A stretch of 64,000 nucleotides of DNA from Cohnella thermotolerans DSM 17683 (GCF_000429825.1 NZ_KE386957.1:70186-134185), one strand, 5' to 3'. Positions 17,154 through 27,055 are shown, numbered from the stretch's first letter. Made by a program: numbers and translations. The notes: generated by a model from the sequence alone, not told the origin.

Positions 17154-18039
17154 CCGCTCGCTCTCCTTTCACGGCATGCATGTCGAGCAGCTTGGTCAAG
17201 AACGCCTTCATGTCTTTGCGATGAACCACTTTGTCCAGTTGGCCGTGCTTCAAATTGAATTCGGCCGTCTGGAAGTTGTCCGGCAGCTTCTGCCGGATCG
17301 TCTGTTCGATGACGATGCGGCCGGCGAAGCCGATCAGGGCTCCCGGTTCCGCCAGATTGTAGTCGCCCAGGCTTGCGAAGCTTGCCGAGACGCCGCCCGT
17401 CGTCGGATCGGTGAACACCGAGATGTACAGGCCGCCGCTCGCCTGGAATTTCGCCAGCGCAGCGCTCGTCTTGGCCATCTGCATCAGGCTCAGGATGCTC
17501 TCCTGCATCCGGGCTCCCCCGGAGGTCGAAAACAAAATGAGCGGCAGCCGCTTCTCCATCGCCCGCTCGATCGCGCGGGTCACTTTCTCGCCTACGACGG
17601 ATCCCATGCTGCCGGTGAAAAAATCGAAGCTCATGACGCCGATGACGACGGGGAATCCGCCGATCTCGGCTTCGCCGGTCACGATCGCGTCCCGCAGGCC
17701 GGAATTTTGCTTCTGCTGCTCAAGCTTCTTCTTGTAACCGGGGAATTCGAGAGGATCTTTGGATACGAGATCCGCGTCGATCTCGACGAAGCGGTTCTCG
17801 TCGACCGTCATCGCGATGCGCTCCAGCGCGTTCAGCCGAAAATGATGATCGCAGGTGGAGCAGACCTTCAGGTTTTTCTCAAGCTCTTTGGTGAATTGAA
17901 TATTGCCGCACTTCGGGCAACGGTTCATCAGCCCTTCCGGAATCTCGCGCTTCGGCCGCTCCGCGGCGGCGTTGGCGTTCGAGGTCGGCTGGGCCGGGAC
18001 GACCGCATATTTCTTCTTCTGAAAAAAATCCTTAAACAC
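17143..18039 (-). CDS. accD: Acetyl-CoA carboxylase, carboxyltransferase subunit beta
   Basis: 298 residues, normal AccD length. The N-terminal zinc ribbon is complete: C-P-K-C-G (about residues 39-42) and C-S-T-C (about 58-61). The carboxyltransferase core shows [23 protein letters not shown] and the glycine-rich [10 protein letters not shown]. The start is GTG, preceded by GAGGTG. First enzyme gene of the accDA operon, 131 bases after a small conserved-looking gene. Confidence 0.96.
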   Translation of the reverse strand: MFKDFFQKKKYAVVPAQPTSNANAAAERPKREIPEGLMNRCPKCGNIQFTKELEKNLKVCSTCDHHFRLNALERIAMTVDENRFVEIDADLVSKDPLEFPGYKKKLEQQKQNSGLRDAIVTGEAEIGGFPVVIGVMSFDFFTGSMGSVVGEKVTRAIERAMEKRLPLILFSTSGGARMQESILSLMQMAKTSAALAKFQASGGLYISVFTDPTTGGVSASFASLGDYNLAEPGALIGFAGRIVIEQTIRQKLPDNFQTAEFNLKHGQLDKVVHRKDMKAFLTKLLDMHAVKGERADVR

Positions 18040-18170
18040 AGCGACACCTCACAAGGCGCAAAAATGGCGGTCCGTCCGATAGTCGTTCGGGAACGGTCCG
18101 CTTCGTTCAGGCGTGACGTGCGCGGGGCAATCCGCCGGCGAGCGTTCGCTCGCGGAGGAATCCGGTTCGG

Positions 18171-18359
18171 CTACAAGTGCAGAATGCTTCCGAGCACTTC
18201 CTGCACTTCCTGCACTTCTCCGGACGGCACCAATATCTCGTATTGAGGCTTGGTCAAATTAATGGGGCGAACCTGCACGAGGAAGCCTTCCTCGGTCAGA
18301 CGCTTCTGAATCCGTTCCGCAATCTTCGCGGTCGGTGCAATGTAAATGACCGTCCACAT
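18171..18359 (-). CDS. Small protein of unknown function upstream of accD (62 residues)
   Basis: Starts M-W-T-V-I-Y-I-A-P-T-A-K-I-A-E-R and ends V-Q-E-V-Q-E-V-L-G-S-I-L. Predicted beta-alpha-beta pattern with a long amphipathic helix (about 11-25) and basic strand (F-L-V-Q-V-R-P-I), resembling small ferredoxin-fold putative-signal-transduction proteins (DUF2007-like), although this is inference. GGGGG lies seven bases before the ATG. A strong promoter at 18529-18558 precedes it, so it is probably the first gene of the accDA transcript. Confidence 0.7.
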   Translation of the reverse strand: MWTVIYIAPTAKIAERIQKRLTEEGFLVQVRPINLTKPQYEILVPSGEVQEVQEVLGSILHL

Positions 18360-18528
18360 GAAGCGGTACCCCCAATGGATGGCATAATTCTACTGAATGC
18401 GTCGTTAGTAATCGCGAGCCGAGCTCATCTTGGAATTTGATCGTTCCGGACCGCTCCCTGCCTTAGGTCGAACGGACTTGCAGCGCCGAAAATACCGTGG
18501 GAGCCAAGACTCGCTCCACAATAAAGAA

Positions 18529-18558
18529 ATGATAGCACAGATGCCGTGAGACTAGCAA
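18529..18558 (-). promoter_or_regulatory. Sigma-A promoter of the accDA transcript
   Basis: Minus strand TTGCTA, 18 bases, TATCAT with an extended -10 (TGC directly before). It leaves a leader of about 165 bases before the 62-residue gene. No FapR box was seen in that leader. Confidence 0.6.
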
Positions 18559-18605
18559 CCAAGCATGCCGCGCAAGGGGTGGAGGGCGTTCGGAGGACGC
18601 ACACG

Positions 18606-18808
18606 GGCGCTTTGGCAGCGACTCGCGGCCTATCGCGCCGTGGGCGGGGGGCGCGCAGGCGCCTTGGGTAGCGATTCGCGGCCTACCGCCCGTCGGCAGG
18701 GTGTACACGGCCCCTTGGTAGCGAATCGCTACCTATTGAGCCGTCGGCGGAGCCTGCACCGGCCCTTTGGTAGCGCATCGCTACTTACCCCCTGCCTGCA
18801 CTGGCCCG
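18606..18808. repeat. Four degenerate 52-bp tandem repeats, each with a hairpin, after dnaE
   Basis: Unit starts at 18606, 18658, 18709 and 18761, with a fifth stub at 18803, each beginning GGC(G/C)C(C/T)TTGG or similar. Every unit contains a small palindrome, best in unit three: GGTAGCGA-A-TCGCTACC. Between palindromes lie GC-rich spacers ending near (C/T)GTCGGC. The array ends at the dnaE stop codon. It occupies about half of the 450-base gap between dnaE and the accDA leader; the rest carries the accDA promoter. Confidence 0.8.
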
Positions 18809-18809
18809 C

Positions 18810-21800
18810 TTACTTTATGCGAATGCTGCCTTCGCCGAGCAGCTTCTCGACGCTGCCGGTAAGCTCCGGCGACGGCTTGACCCGCAGCTCGTCGGAGAGC
18901 GCGACGGTGCGATGCTCGCGCTCGTAGTGCAGCAGCGTCGGCAGCGGCCCCGGATGGGAGGCGAGCAGCCGCTTCAGGCTCGCCAGCACGCCGGGCCGCT
19001 CCCGCTCCGCGTCGATGCGGATGTAGACGCGCTGCGTCGGGCTCTCGCCGGACGGGCGGGCGGGACGCGCGGCCTGCACCGCATCGTCGCCCGCCGCAGC
19101 CTTCGCGCCGCTCGCTCGCGAAGCTCCCGCAACGGCAACCGCCCCCGCTGCGCCCGGCGCGGACGCGCCCCGCCGCGGCGGAGCCTCGCGGCGTCCCGCC
19201 GCCGCAGGCGGCTGCGCCCCGGCGCCGGCAGGCGCCGAGGCGCTTCCCGCGCGCCGCGCGCCCGGCCGCGCGTTCCCGAGCCGGCGCAGCCGCTCCGCTT
19301 GCGCCGGCAAATCCGGCGCGCCGAGCGGCACAATGTCGTCCGCCAGCAGCTTGAAATCCTCGTCTCCCTGCTGCAGCTTCGCCCGCACGAGCACGAGCGC
19401 GCCTTTGCCGGCTACGGCCGAAGCCCTTTTCCAGACGGACGGGAAGACGACGAGCTCGACACCCATAATGCGGTCTTCCAGCTCCAGAAACGCCATCGCC
19501 TGACCCGACCGCGTGACGATCGGCTTGACCGACACAATCATGCCGGCGGTCAGCACCGCGGCTCCGTCCTCCGCCTCCGCCAGATCGACGAGACGGTCCA
19601 GCCCGAGACGCTCCCACAGGCCGTCGTATTCGTCGAGCGGATGGCCGGACAGATAGAGTCCGAGCAGCTCCCGCTCCATCTCCAGCGTCTGCGAAGCCGT
19701 AAACGGCGTCACCTCCGGCAGCTCGACCTCCCAGTTCGGCGATTCGCCCAGATCGAACAGCTCAAGCTGCAGCTCTTCCTTCTCCTTGCGCCACGCGGCC
19801 GCCGCTTCCACCGTCTCGTCGAGCGCGGCGAGCTGCTGCGCCCGGTGGCCGGGAAGCGAGTCCAGCGCGCCCGACAGCAGCAGCGACTCCAACACGCGCT
19901 TGTTGCACACGCGGGAGTCGACACGGCGGCACAGGTCGCTCAGACTCTCGAACGGCCCGTCCTTCCGCTCCGCCAGAATGCTGTCGATCGCCTGGGTGCC
20001 GACGTTCTTGACCGCGGCGAGGCCGAAGCGGATCGCTTGCGCCCCCTCGCCTTCCCGCCGGACGGGCGTAAACAGCACCCCGCTCTCGTTCACGTCCGGC
20101 GGCAGCACGGCGATGCCCATCCGGCGGCATTCGTCGACGTACTCCGCCGTCTTGCGCTGGTTGCCGATGACGGCCGTCAGCATCGACGCCATGAACGGCA
20201 CCGGATGGTGCGCCTTCAAATAGGCCGTCTGAAACGCCAGCACCGCGTAGGCGGCGGCGTGCGCCCGGCAGAAGCCGTAGTCCGCGAAGCGCACGATCAG
20301 ATCGTAGACGCGGTTCGCCTCCGCCTCGCTGTAGCCTTGGCCGAGACTTCCCTTCACGAAATGCGTCCGCTGCTCGTCCAGCACCTCGCGCTTCTTTTTG
20401 CCGACCGCCCGGCGCAGCAGATCCGCTTCCCCGAGCGAGAATCCCGCCATCGCGGAAGCGATCTGCATGATCTGTTCCTGGTAGACGATAATGCCGTACG
20501 TATCCTTCAGAATCGGCTCGAGCGACGGGTGCGGATACTCGATCTCCGTCTCCCCGTGCTTGGCGCGGATGAATTGCGGGATAAACTCCATCGGTCCCGG
20601 CCGATAGAGCGCCACGGCGCTGACGATATCCTCGAACGAGGACGGCTTCATCTCGCGCAGCACGCGCCTCATGCCGGCGGATTCGAGCTGGAAAATGCCC
20701 GTCGTATCCCCCCGCCCCATCAGCTCGTAGGTGAGCGGATCGTCGTAGGACACTTCTTCCCAGCGCAGCTCCCGCCCGGTCTCCTCGCGAATCCAGCCGA
20801 GGGCGCGCTCGATGATGGACAGCGTCCGCAGCCCGAGAAAATCCATCTTGAGCAACCCGACCGCTTCCAGATGCTCCATTGAATATTGCGTGAGCGGCAC
20901 GCCGCCGGTTCCTTCCTGCAGCGGCACATAGTCGGTCAGCGGCTCCGAGGAGATGACGACGCCCGCTGCGTGCGTCGACGCGTGGCGCGGCATCCCTTCG
21001 GCGCGGCGGGCCATGGCGATCATGTCCGCGACCCGCCCCTCCGCCTCGCACAGCGCGCGGAACTCCGCGTTCTCCTTCGCCGCGCGTTCGATGGACATCC
21101 CCGGCATCCCGGGAATCATCTTGGCCGCCTTGTCCACTTCCCCGTACGGCACGTTCATGACGCGCCCGACGTCCCGGACCGCCGCCCGCGCGGCCAGCGT
21201 TCCGAACGTAATGATCTGCGCGACGTGCTCTTCGCCGTACTTGTCCGCGACGTAGCGGATGACCTCGTCCCGCCGCTCGTCGCTGAAGTCGACGTCGATA
21301 TCGGGCATCGTGACGCGCTCCGGATTGAGGAACCGCTCGAACAGCAGCTTGTGCTTCAGCGGGTCGACGTCCGTAATCCGCAGCGCGTAGGCGACAAGGC
21401 TGCCTGCCGCCGAGCCCCGCCCGGGACCCGTCACGATGCCCTTCTCGTGCGCGAACCGGATGAAGTCCCAGACAATCAGGAAGTAATCTTCGAACCCCAT
21501 GCGGCCGATGACTTCCAGCTCGTACCGCAGCCGCTCCTCCGCCATCCGGCGGAAGGAGGGGCCGGCGGTGCCGGCGCCGCTGGAACGGGCGCCATCGTTC
21601 ATGCCGTCTTTACCGCCGTCATAGCCGTCAGCGCCGCCGTTCCCGCCCGAACGCTCTCCGTCGCTCGTCTTCGGCAAATTCGCACCGGCCGCTCCGTTCC
21701 CGGCATCGCCCTCGCCCGCTTCGCGCCACTCCGGCAAATGGCCGTACCGGCGCTCCAGCCCCTCGCGGCACAGCCGCTCCAAATAAGCGCCGGCCGTCAG

Positions 21801-22673
21801 CCCCTCCGGCAGCGGGCGGAATTCGGGCAGGATGTGCCGCCCGAATTCCAGCTCCAGCTCGCACCGGTCCGCGATGAGCGCCGTGTTGGCGATGGCCTCC
21901 GGCAGGTGGCGGAAGAGCGCCTGCATCTCCTCGCCGCTCTTGAGATAGAGCTGGTTCGTGTCGATTTTGAGCCGGTCCTGGTCCTCCAGCGTTTTGCCCG
22001 TGCCGATGCAGATGAGCACGTCCTGGAGCGCCGAATCCTCCTCGCGCAAATAGTGCGAATCGTTCGTCGCGACGAGCGGAATGCCGGTCTCCTCCGACAG
22101 CCGGATGAGCCCCGCGGCGACTTTCTTCTGCTCCAGCACGCCGTGGTCCTGAATTTCCAGGAAGTAGTCTTCGCCGAACAGCGCGCGGTAGCGCAGCGCC
22201 GTCGCCTTGGCTTCGTCGTAACGGTCGTGGAGCAAATGCTGCGACAGCTCGCCGCTCAGACAGCCGCTCAGGCAGACGAGCCCCTCGGCGTGCTGCGACA
22301 GCGCCTCGAAATCGATGCGCGGCTTGTAATAGAACCCTTCGAGGTGGCCGATCGAGGTCAGCTTCATCAGGTTCCGGTAGCCGGCCTCGTTCTTGGCGAG
22401 CAAGGTCAGGTGGTAGATCGGCTGCTCGCGGCGGGAAGCCCGCTCGAGCCGGGAGCCGGCCGTCACGTACGCCTCCATGCCGATGATCGGCTTGACTCCC
22501 CTCTCCCGGCAAGCCTTATAGAAAGGAATGGCGCCGTACATGACACCGTGGTCCGTCAGGGCGAGCGCCTTCATGCCCAGCTCGGCGGCTTTGGCGGCCA
22601 GCTCCTTGATGCGGGAGGCCCCGTCCAGCAGGCTGTATTCGCTATGAACGTGCAAATGCACGAATCCGCACAT
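18810..22673 (-). CDS. dnaE: DNA polymerase III subunit alpha, DnaE type
   Basis: 1287 residues, about 150 longer than Bacillus DnaE. Visible: PHP domain starting [13 protein letters not shown] (about 6-18), the catalytic P-D-I-D-V-D-F-S-D aspartates, [10 protein letters not shown], helix-hairpin-helix region, and a late OB fold (A-M-A-F-L-E-L-E-D). Two low-complexity inserts explain the extra length: a Gly/Asn-rich stretch around residues 315-375 and an Ala/Arg/Pro-rich linker around 1134-1214. It synthesises DNA, in Bacillales mainly lagging-strand primer extension. The start has AGAAGGGA upstream; longer upstream extension is not conserved. Confidence 0.96.
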   Translation of the reverse strand: MCGFVHLHVHSEYSLLDGASRIKELAAKAAELGMKALALTDHGVMYGAIPFYKACRERGVKPIIGMEAYVTAGSRLERASRREQPIYHLTLLAKNEAGYRNLMKLTSIGHLEGFYYKPRIDFEALSQHAEGLVCLSGCLSGELSQHLLHDRYDEAKATALRYRALFGEDYFLEIQDHGVLEQKKVAAGLIRLSEETGIPLVATNDSHYLREEDSALQDVLICIGTGKTLEDQDRLKIDTNQLYLKSGEEMQALFRHLPEAIANTALIADRCELELEFGRHILPEFRPLPEGLTAGAYLERLCREGLERRYGHLPEWREAGEGDAGNGAAGANLPKTSDGERSGGNGGADGYDGGKDGMNDGARSSGAGTAGPSFRRMAEERLRYELEVIGRMGFEDYFLIVWDFIRFAHEKGIVTGPGRGSAAGSLVAYALRITDVDPLKHKLLFERFLNPERVTMPDIDVDFSDERRDEVIRYVADKYGEEHVAQIITFGTLAARAAVRDVGRVMNVPYGEVDKAAKMIPGMPGMSIERAAKENAEFRALCEAEGRVADMIAMARRAEGMPRHASTHAAGVVISSEPLTDYVPLQEGTGGVPLTQYSMEHLEAVGLLKMDFLGLRTLSIIERALGWIREETGRELRWEEVSYDDPLTYELMGRGDTTGIFQLESAGMRRVLREMKPSSFEDIVSAVALYRPGPMEFIPQFIRAKHGETEIEYPHPSLEPILKDTYGIIVYQEQIMQIASAMAGFSLGEADLLRRAVGKKKREVLDEQRTHFVKGSLGQGYSEAEANRVYDLIVRFADYGFCRAHAAAYAVLAFQTAYLKAHHPVPFMASMLTAVIGNQRKTAEYVDECRRMGIAVLPPDVNESGVLFTPVRREGEGAQAIRFGLAAVKNVGTQAIDSILAERKDGPFESLSDLCRRVDSRVCNKRVLESLLLSGALDSLPGHRAQQLAALDETVEAAAAWRKEKEELQLELFDLGESPNWEVELPEVTPFTASQTLEMERELLGLYLSGHPLDEYDGLWERLGLDRLVDLAEAEDGAAVLTAGMIVSVKPIVTRSGQAMAFLELEDRIMGVELVVFPSVWKRASAVAGKGALVLVRAKLQQGDEDFKLLADDIVPLGAPDLPAQAERLRRLGNARPGARRAGSASAPAGAGAQPPAAAGRREAPPRRGASAPGAAGAVAVAGASRASGAKAAAGDDAVQAARPARPSGESPTQRVYIRIDAERERPGVLASLKRLLASHPGPLPTLLHYEREHRTVALSDELRVKPSPELTGSVEKLLGEGSIRIK

Positions 22674-22767
22674 GGAACGATCCCTTCTTTTCCCGTAAAC
22701 TGCTTCTCTTAATTGTATCATAAGGCCGTCGGCCCGTCCCATATAGTTGATAGTGGAGGGGATGGAC

Positions 22768-23115
22768 ATGAACGGGGAATTGGATCGGCTCTATCGCTTT
22801 TATTCCCAGGCTACGCTCGATTTCTTTATCGCTTTCGGCGTCGTGCTCGGCGCGGCGATGCTGGCGGGCATGGCGTCGCTGTTCCTGTGGCGGTCGCCGC
22901 AGGAGACGATGCTCGACATCGCCGGACGCATCAAAATATGGGCCGTCGTCGTCGCGATCGGCGGCTCGATCGACCCGATCCGGGTCATCGAATCGCACGT
23001 CATGGAAGGCTATTTGTCGCCGGCCATCCAGCAGATCGCCTACATCCTCTGCGCCTTCCTCGGCGCGCACCTGGCGACGGAGCTGATCCAGTGGATGTGC
23101 CGGAACGCGGGGTGA
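22768..23115 (+). CDS. ytrH: Sporulation protein YtrH
   Basis: 115 residues with three hydrophobic segments (about 16-38, 52-72 and 84-105) and the conserved [10 protein letters not shown] and [13 protein letters not shown] segments of YtrH. GGAGGGG lies six bases before the ATG at 22768; an ATG two codons earlier is too close. It is followed nine bases later by ytrI and divergent from dnaE, exactly as in Bacillus, where ytrHI is transcribed by sigma-E in the mother cell and is needed for efficient sporulation. A CATATAGT at 22740-22747 resembles a sigma-E -10. Confidence 0.88.
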   Translation: MNGELDRLYRFYSQATLDFFIAFGVVLGAAMLAGMASLFLWRSPQETMLDIAGRIKIWAVVVAIGGSIDPIRVIESHVMEGYLSPAIQQIAYILCAFLGAHLATELIQWMCRNAG

Positions 23116-23124
23116 TCTGCGGCG

Positions 23125-23610
23125 ATGCGGGTTCCGGACTTTAATCGGTTTCGCGGAGGCATGCAGGCGGTCGCGTTTTTCGTCTGCGGGATGATCGTGG
23201 GAGCGGCCGTCTACAGCGCCATGGTGCTGGATCAGACGAGCCGGATCGCGGCCCAGAATTACGAGATCAAGGAGCAGCTCGACCTGACGGAAAAACAGCT
23301 GCTGGCGAACCGGCAGATATCGGTCATTCGCAGCATCGTCATTTTCGTCCTTCCGGAGGAGAACAAGCCCGCCCTCGAGGCGGTCGTGCAGGTCGAGCTG
23401 AAGCAGAGGCTGGAGAAAGATTTGTCGATTTTGAAAGGACGCAGCATCTACGACATCGGTTCCGACGCGCAGCTCGTCCGCAAGCTGCTGGAGGGCAAGG
23501 TGTACACGGACATCGGCGACAAGAATCTGAGCGTCAGCATCCGGACGATGCTCGTCGCCGACAGCGTGCTGCAGGTGTGGGTGGAAGCGAAGACCGCCTT
23601 GCGGAAATAA
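23125..23610 (+). CDS. ytrI: Sporulation membrane protein YtrI
   Basis: 161 residues. One transmembrane helix (about 13-35), then a coiled-coil (I-A-A-Q-N-Y-E-I-K-E-Q-L-D-L-T-E-K-Q-L) and a compact C-terminal domain outside the membrane. This layout and the position directly after ytrH match Bacillus YtrI, a partner in sigma-E-controlled sporulation. The start follows the ytrH stop by nine bases; the binding site is weak (GCGGCG), which suggests translational coupling with ytrH. Confidence 0.85.
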   Translation: MRVPDFNRFRGGMQAVAFFVCGMIVGAAVYSAMVLDQTSRIAAQNYEIKEQLDLTEKQLLANRQISVIRSIVIFVLPEENKPALEAVVQVELKQRLEKDLSILKGRSIYDIGSDAQLVRKLLEGKVYTDIGDKNLSVSIRTMLVADSVLQVWVEAKTALRK

Positions 23611-23683
23611 GCGCGGAGGCGGCGTTTATGCTACAATAAAGGGCGGTGTGCAACCAAACAATCCACGTCGTCCAAAAGGGGTT

Positions 23684-23998
23684 ATGCGCTTCATGATCAA
23701 CGCGTTGCAATGGATATTCGGCCTGATCGTCGTCGCGACGTCCGTCTTGTCCGTTTACTTCAGCTACCGGTCGCGCCGCAGCGCCGATCCGGTCCTGCGG
23801 GGCCTGTACGGCGCCCGCATGAACATGTGCATCGGCGTCACCCTCATTTTCCTGGCGCTCATTCAGATGGTGCTGTTCAGCGGCTCGACGCTCCGCGTCA
23901 TCGTCGGCTCCCTGTTCATGCTTCTCGGGCTGTTCAACCTGTTCGCGGGCATGCGGAACCATTCGCACTTCACAAAGCGTCGATCGTCTGCGCGGTAA
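23684..23998 (+). CDS. ytpI: YtpI-family membrane protein
   Basis: 104 residues with three membrane segments (about 6-25, 45-66 and 70-90) separated by basic loops (Y-R-S-R-R-S). The family has no known function; in Bacillus it also lies between ytrI and ytoI. The start is uncertain: ATG at 23684 is two bases from AAAAGGGG, ATG at 23693 is 11 bases from it, and a GTG lies at 23648. The last 29 bases overlap the end of ytoI on the other strand, so the two genes are convergent with overlapping coding ends. Confidence 0.78.
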   Translation: MRFMINALQWIFGLIVVATSVLSVYFSYRSRRSADPVLRGLYGARMNMCIGVTLIFLALIQMVLFSGSTLRVIVGSLFMLLGLFNLFAGMRNHSHFTKRRSSAR

Positions 23999-25313
23999 GC
24001 ATCGCCCGGGCCATGACGTCGCCGTCCTGAAGCACCTGCACCTCCATCATCAGATGCCGGCGGCTCGCTTCGATAATGCTCGGCACGATGGTGATCGAGG
24101 CTTCGATCGGCACGGTGCGGAGAAAATAAGCGGTCATGTTCTGCAAGACATGCTCCCCCTTGCGCAGATCTTCGGCCAGCTTGGCCGCCGCCTGCTGCAT
24201 CAGCACCGTCAGCACGCCTTCCGACACCGTTCCGAGCGGCCCGGACATCTGGGGCGTGGCCAGTCCGGTGAACATGAGCCGGTTGTCCGCCTCTCTCCGC
24301 TCGGCGAAGCCCCCCCACATGAGCGCATCGAACGTCTCGCCCAGTTCCGGGTGCCTTCCCGCGAATTGCATCGCCCGCAGCACTTCGGCGCGGCTGACGA
24401 CGCCGACGAGCTTGCGCTGCCGGTCTACGACGGGCAGCAACTCGATGCCTTCCGACACCATCCGGTGAGCGGCGGAGGCGATCGGGGTGCTCATCGTCAC
24501 CGTCATCGGCCGTCTCGTCATCAATTTATCCAGCGTCTGCGAAGCCGGCGAGCCGACGACGTCCTTGGACGTAATCATGCCGACGACCCGGTTCCAATCG
24601 TCCGTCACCGGAAACCGCTTGAACCCCGTCTCCGCGCTCAGCTTCAGGAAGTCGGCGACCGTCGCCGACTGCTTCAGCGCGCCCGTCCGCGCCGCCGGCT
24701 CCACCAGGTCGGCGATCATCATAATTTTCCGCTTGATCAGCCGGTCGAACATGGCGCGGTTGATCATCGAAGCGACCGTGAACGTGTCGTGCTTGCAAGT
24801 GAGAATCGGCAGCTGCCGCTCGTTCGCGTACGCCTTGACGTCCTCGCTCGTGCCGAATCCCCCGGTCACCAGCACGCCGGCTCCGTGCTCCAGCGCCACC
24901 CGGTGCGCGTTCTCCCGGTTCCCGACGATGAGCAGGCTGCCCGCGTCGATGTATCCCATCATCTCGTCCAGCTCCATCGCGCCGATGACGAACTTGTGCA
25001 GCGTCTTCTCGAGCCCTTCCCCGCCGCCCAGCAAGTCGCCCTGGACAATCTCCAGCACTTCGGCGAACGTCAGCTGTTCCGGCCGGTTGCGCCGCTTCTT
25101 GTCCACCCGCACCGTCCCGATGCGCTCCTTCGTATTGACGTACCCGAGCTGCTCGGCTTCCTTCAGCGCCCTGTACGCCGTGCCTTCCGACACGGACCGG
25201 TCCTTGGCGATCTGGCGGACCGAGATGCGCGTGCCGACCGGAAGCTCCCGGATGTAGAGGAGCAGCTGCTCGTGCTTCGTTAATTCGCCGTTCGTCGATT
25301 CGGCGCCTGCCAT
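23970..25313 (-). CDS. ytoI: YtoI: HTH, DRTGG, CBS pair and hot-dog domain protein
   Basis: 447 residues, matching Bacillus YtoI (about 440). Domains in order: winged helix (about 15-70, I-S-V-R-Q-I-A-K-D-R-S-V-S-E-G-T-A-Y), DRTGG (about 80-190, with V-L-V-T-G-G-F-G-T-S), two CBS repeats (about 205-320, containing F-P-V-T-D and L-P-V-V-D) and a C-terminal hot-dog thioesterase-like domain (about 345-447). Such fusions suggest a regulator that senses an adenine nucleotide or acyl-CoA. The ATG at 25313 has GAGGGAAA upstream. TATAAT lies about 35 bases further upstream. Confidence 0.9.
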   Translation of the reverse strand: MAGAESTNGELTKHEQLLLYIRELPVGTRISVRQIAKDRSVSEGTAYRALKEAEQLGYVNTKERIGTVRVDKKRRNRPEQLTFAEVLEIVQGDLLGGGEGLEKTLHKFVIGAMELDEMMGYIDAGSLLIVGNRENAHRVALEHGAGVLVTGGFGTSEDVKAYANERQLPILTCKHDTFTVASMINRAMFDRLIKRKIMMIADLVEPAARTGALKQSATVADFLKLSAETGFKRFPVTDDWNRVVGMITSKDVVGSPASQTLDKLMTRRPMTVTMSTPIASAAHRMVSEGIELLPVVDRQRKLVGVVSRAEVLRAMQFAGRHPELGETFDALMWGGFAERREADNRLMFTGLATPQMSGPLGTVSEGVLTVLMQQAAAKLAEDLRKGEHVLQNMTAYFLRTVPIEASITIVPSIIEASRRHLMMEVQVLQDGDVMARAMLTAQTIDAL

Positions 25314-25627
25314 GATCTTTCCCTCGTTTCGAAACATTGGATTATGAGATGAATTATAAGGGATATCGATGCCGTTGTGCACGTCGGGCCGGGAACGCGC
25401 CGGACGAGAGGGGCGCCGGCTTTCAGCCGAAGGAGGCTCCGGCTCATTTGCTTAATTTTATCCAATTTTTTCGCACAACCTTCATACCCAAATCGCAGTT
25501 AAAAGATTAAATTGGTAAAAGAGACCTATTTCGCTATCCTTCGACTTGTTGTGCAACCGTTTGCGTGCGCATGTCGCAAATCGCGTTTGGATCTTTAGCC
25601 GTTCTCACCTTAACTGGAGGCAACACG

Positions 25628-26995
25628 ATGGAAACGTTCTGGAATATCGTCCGCCTGGACTTGTTCGTCTCTTGGCCCGAGACGTTTACGATTTGGTGTC
25701 TCGCTTTCACGCTGCTGGAGGGCCGGCCCCCCGGCATGTATGTCCGAATCGCCCTGCTGACCGTCGTGGCTTCCGTCTATACCGACTCGATGTTCTATTT
25801 CGTGCCGCGTCAGCTGCAGCTTCTCAATTCGCTGCTGATCAATGCGGTTCTGGTAGCCGCCCTGTTCCGCAAGCTTCCCCGGAGGCGGAAAATCGGCGTC
25901 TTCGTGACGTCTTATCTGATCGCCATTATGACCGATTTGGGCTGCACGCTCATTGCGGTTAACTTGCTGGGAGCGCCTTCGGCCGACTTTCCTGTGTCGT
26001 CTCCCTTCTATCTGGTTGTGGCCGGTATCTATCCGATCCTGATAGTGGAATGGATCGTCGCCGGACTTGTGGGGAAAGGCGGCCTTCCTTCGATCCGGCG
26101 CTTGTTCTCCGCGATCGTCGACAACACCAAATCGGGCGTCGTCCCGCTTGTTCTTCTGATTGCGTTGCAGCTCGGCATGCTCGGCACCGTTCAAACGTTT
26201 CATCTGACCCGGCACAGCGACAACCATTCCGCGTTCATCGCCGGCCTTTTGTACGCCGCCATCCTGCTTTGCATGCTGTCGCTTGTTCTCGTCCTGCGTC
26301 TGCTGGCCCGCACCCGGGAAGAGACCGCGCGCATGGCCCAGGACGTCTATGTGGAAGAGATCAACCGGATGTTTACATCCATTCGCGGCCAGAGGCACGA
26401 CTTTCTCAATCACGTCCAGGTCATGTACACGATGCTGCAATTGAGAAAATACGCGGAGCTCGGCGCGTACATGGCCGATGTCGTGAAGGAAACGCACAGC
26501 GTCAACGACATCGTCCAGCACGGGTCGCCCGCTCTCGCCGCTTTCGTGCAAGCGAAGACCGCGGTGGCCGTCAGCCGGGGCATCCGCTTTACATACGAGC
26601 TGTCCGACGATTGGAACCATCTGTCGACGATTCGCATGATCGATATTGTCAAAATCGTCGGCAACCTGGTCAACAACGCGTTCGACGAGGCGGAGCGGAT
26701 GCCCGCCGAAGCCAGAGTGGTTCATGCGGTCCTGAAGTGCCTGCCGAGCCACGTCGAGTTAACCGTCAGCAACCGGGGGCGAAGCCTGAACGAGGCGGAA
26801 CGGGAGATGATCTTCCTTCCGGGGTACACGACCAAAGCGGATGAGCACGCCGGTCTCGGCTTGTCCATCGTCCAGGAAAGGGTCAAGCACTATCAAGGCT
26901 CGCTTACCGTCCGGAACGAGCCTCCCGACACGACGGTATTCAGCGTCGTTCTTCCCCGCAAGGGGGCGGGCGCCGCCGCCGGACAAACCGGTTGA
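25628..26995 (+). CDS. Sensor histidine kinase with SpoOB-type HisKA and GHKL ATPase
   Basis: 455 residues. Residues 1-240 hold about six to seven membrane helices with no extracellular domain. A linker helix leads to the phosphoacceptor R-G-Q-R-H-D-F-L-N-H-V-Q (about residue 258), the SpoOB/AgrC/CitA-type box. The ATPase domain shows N box N-L-V-N-N-A-F-D-E-A and G box G-Y-T-T-K-A-D-E-H-A-G-L-G-L. TGGAGG lies seven bases before the chosen ATG; a longer upstream frame lacks a binding site. Kinases of this form usually detect peptides or membrane stress. No response regulator gene is adjacent: downstream is a pseudogene and an SDR enzyme, so it is an orphan or acts with a distant partner. Confidence 0.85.
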   Translation: METFWNIVRLDLFVSWPETFTIWCLAFTLLEGRPPGMYVRIALLTVVASVYTDSMFYFVPRQLQLLNSLLINAVLVAALFRKLPRRRKIGVFVTSYLIAIMTDLGCTLIAVNLLGAPSADFPVSSPFYLVVAGIYPILIVEWIVAGLVGKGGLPSIRRLFSAIVDNTKSGVVPLVLLIALQLGMLGTVQTFHLTRHSDNHSAFIAGLLYAAILLCMLSLVLVLRLLARTREETARMAQDVYVEEINRMFTSIRGQRHDFLNHVQVMYTMLQLRKYAELGAYMADVVKETHSVNDIVQHGSPALAAFVQAKTAVAVSRGIRFTYELSDDWNHLSTIRMIDIVKIVGNLVNNAFDEAERMPAEARVVHAVLKCLPSHVELTVSNRGRSLNEAEREMIFLPGYTTKADEHAGLGLSIVQERVKHYQGSLTVRNEPPDTTVFSVVLPRKGAGAAAGQTG

Positions 26996-27038
26996 ACGGG
27001 CGACGCGTAAGGGCGCGGAAACTCGGTTGCCCCTTGCC

Positions 27039-27055
27039 ATATCGAAAACCGATAT
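27039..27055. repeat. Short palindrome, copy 2
   Basis: ATATCGAAAACCGATAT, one base different from the copy at 13096-13112 (six-base arms). It lies just after the orphan kinase gene. Confidence 0.5.

Noticed and set aside
18355-18375. T-box-like GGGGGTACCGC at the start of the 62-residue gene
   Set aside because: It overlaps the start codon, lacks the specifier stem and the terminator/antiterminator that a T-box leader needs.
18912-22712. Long plus-strand open frames opposite dnaE (about 650 and 600 codons)
   Set aside because: Shadows of a GC-rich gene; Arg/Gly/Val/Asp-rich composition and no binding site or recognisable motif.
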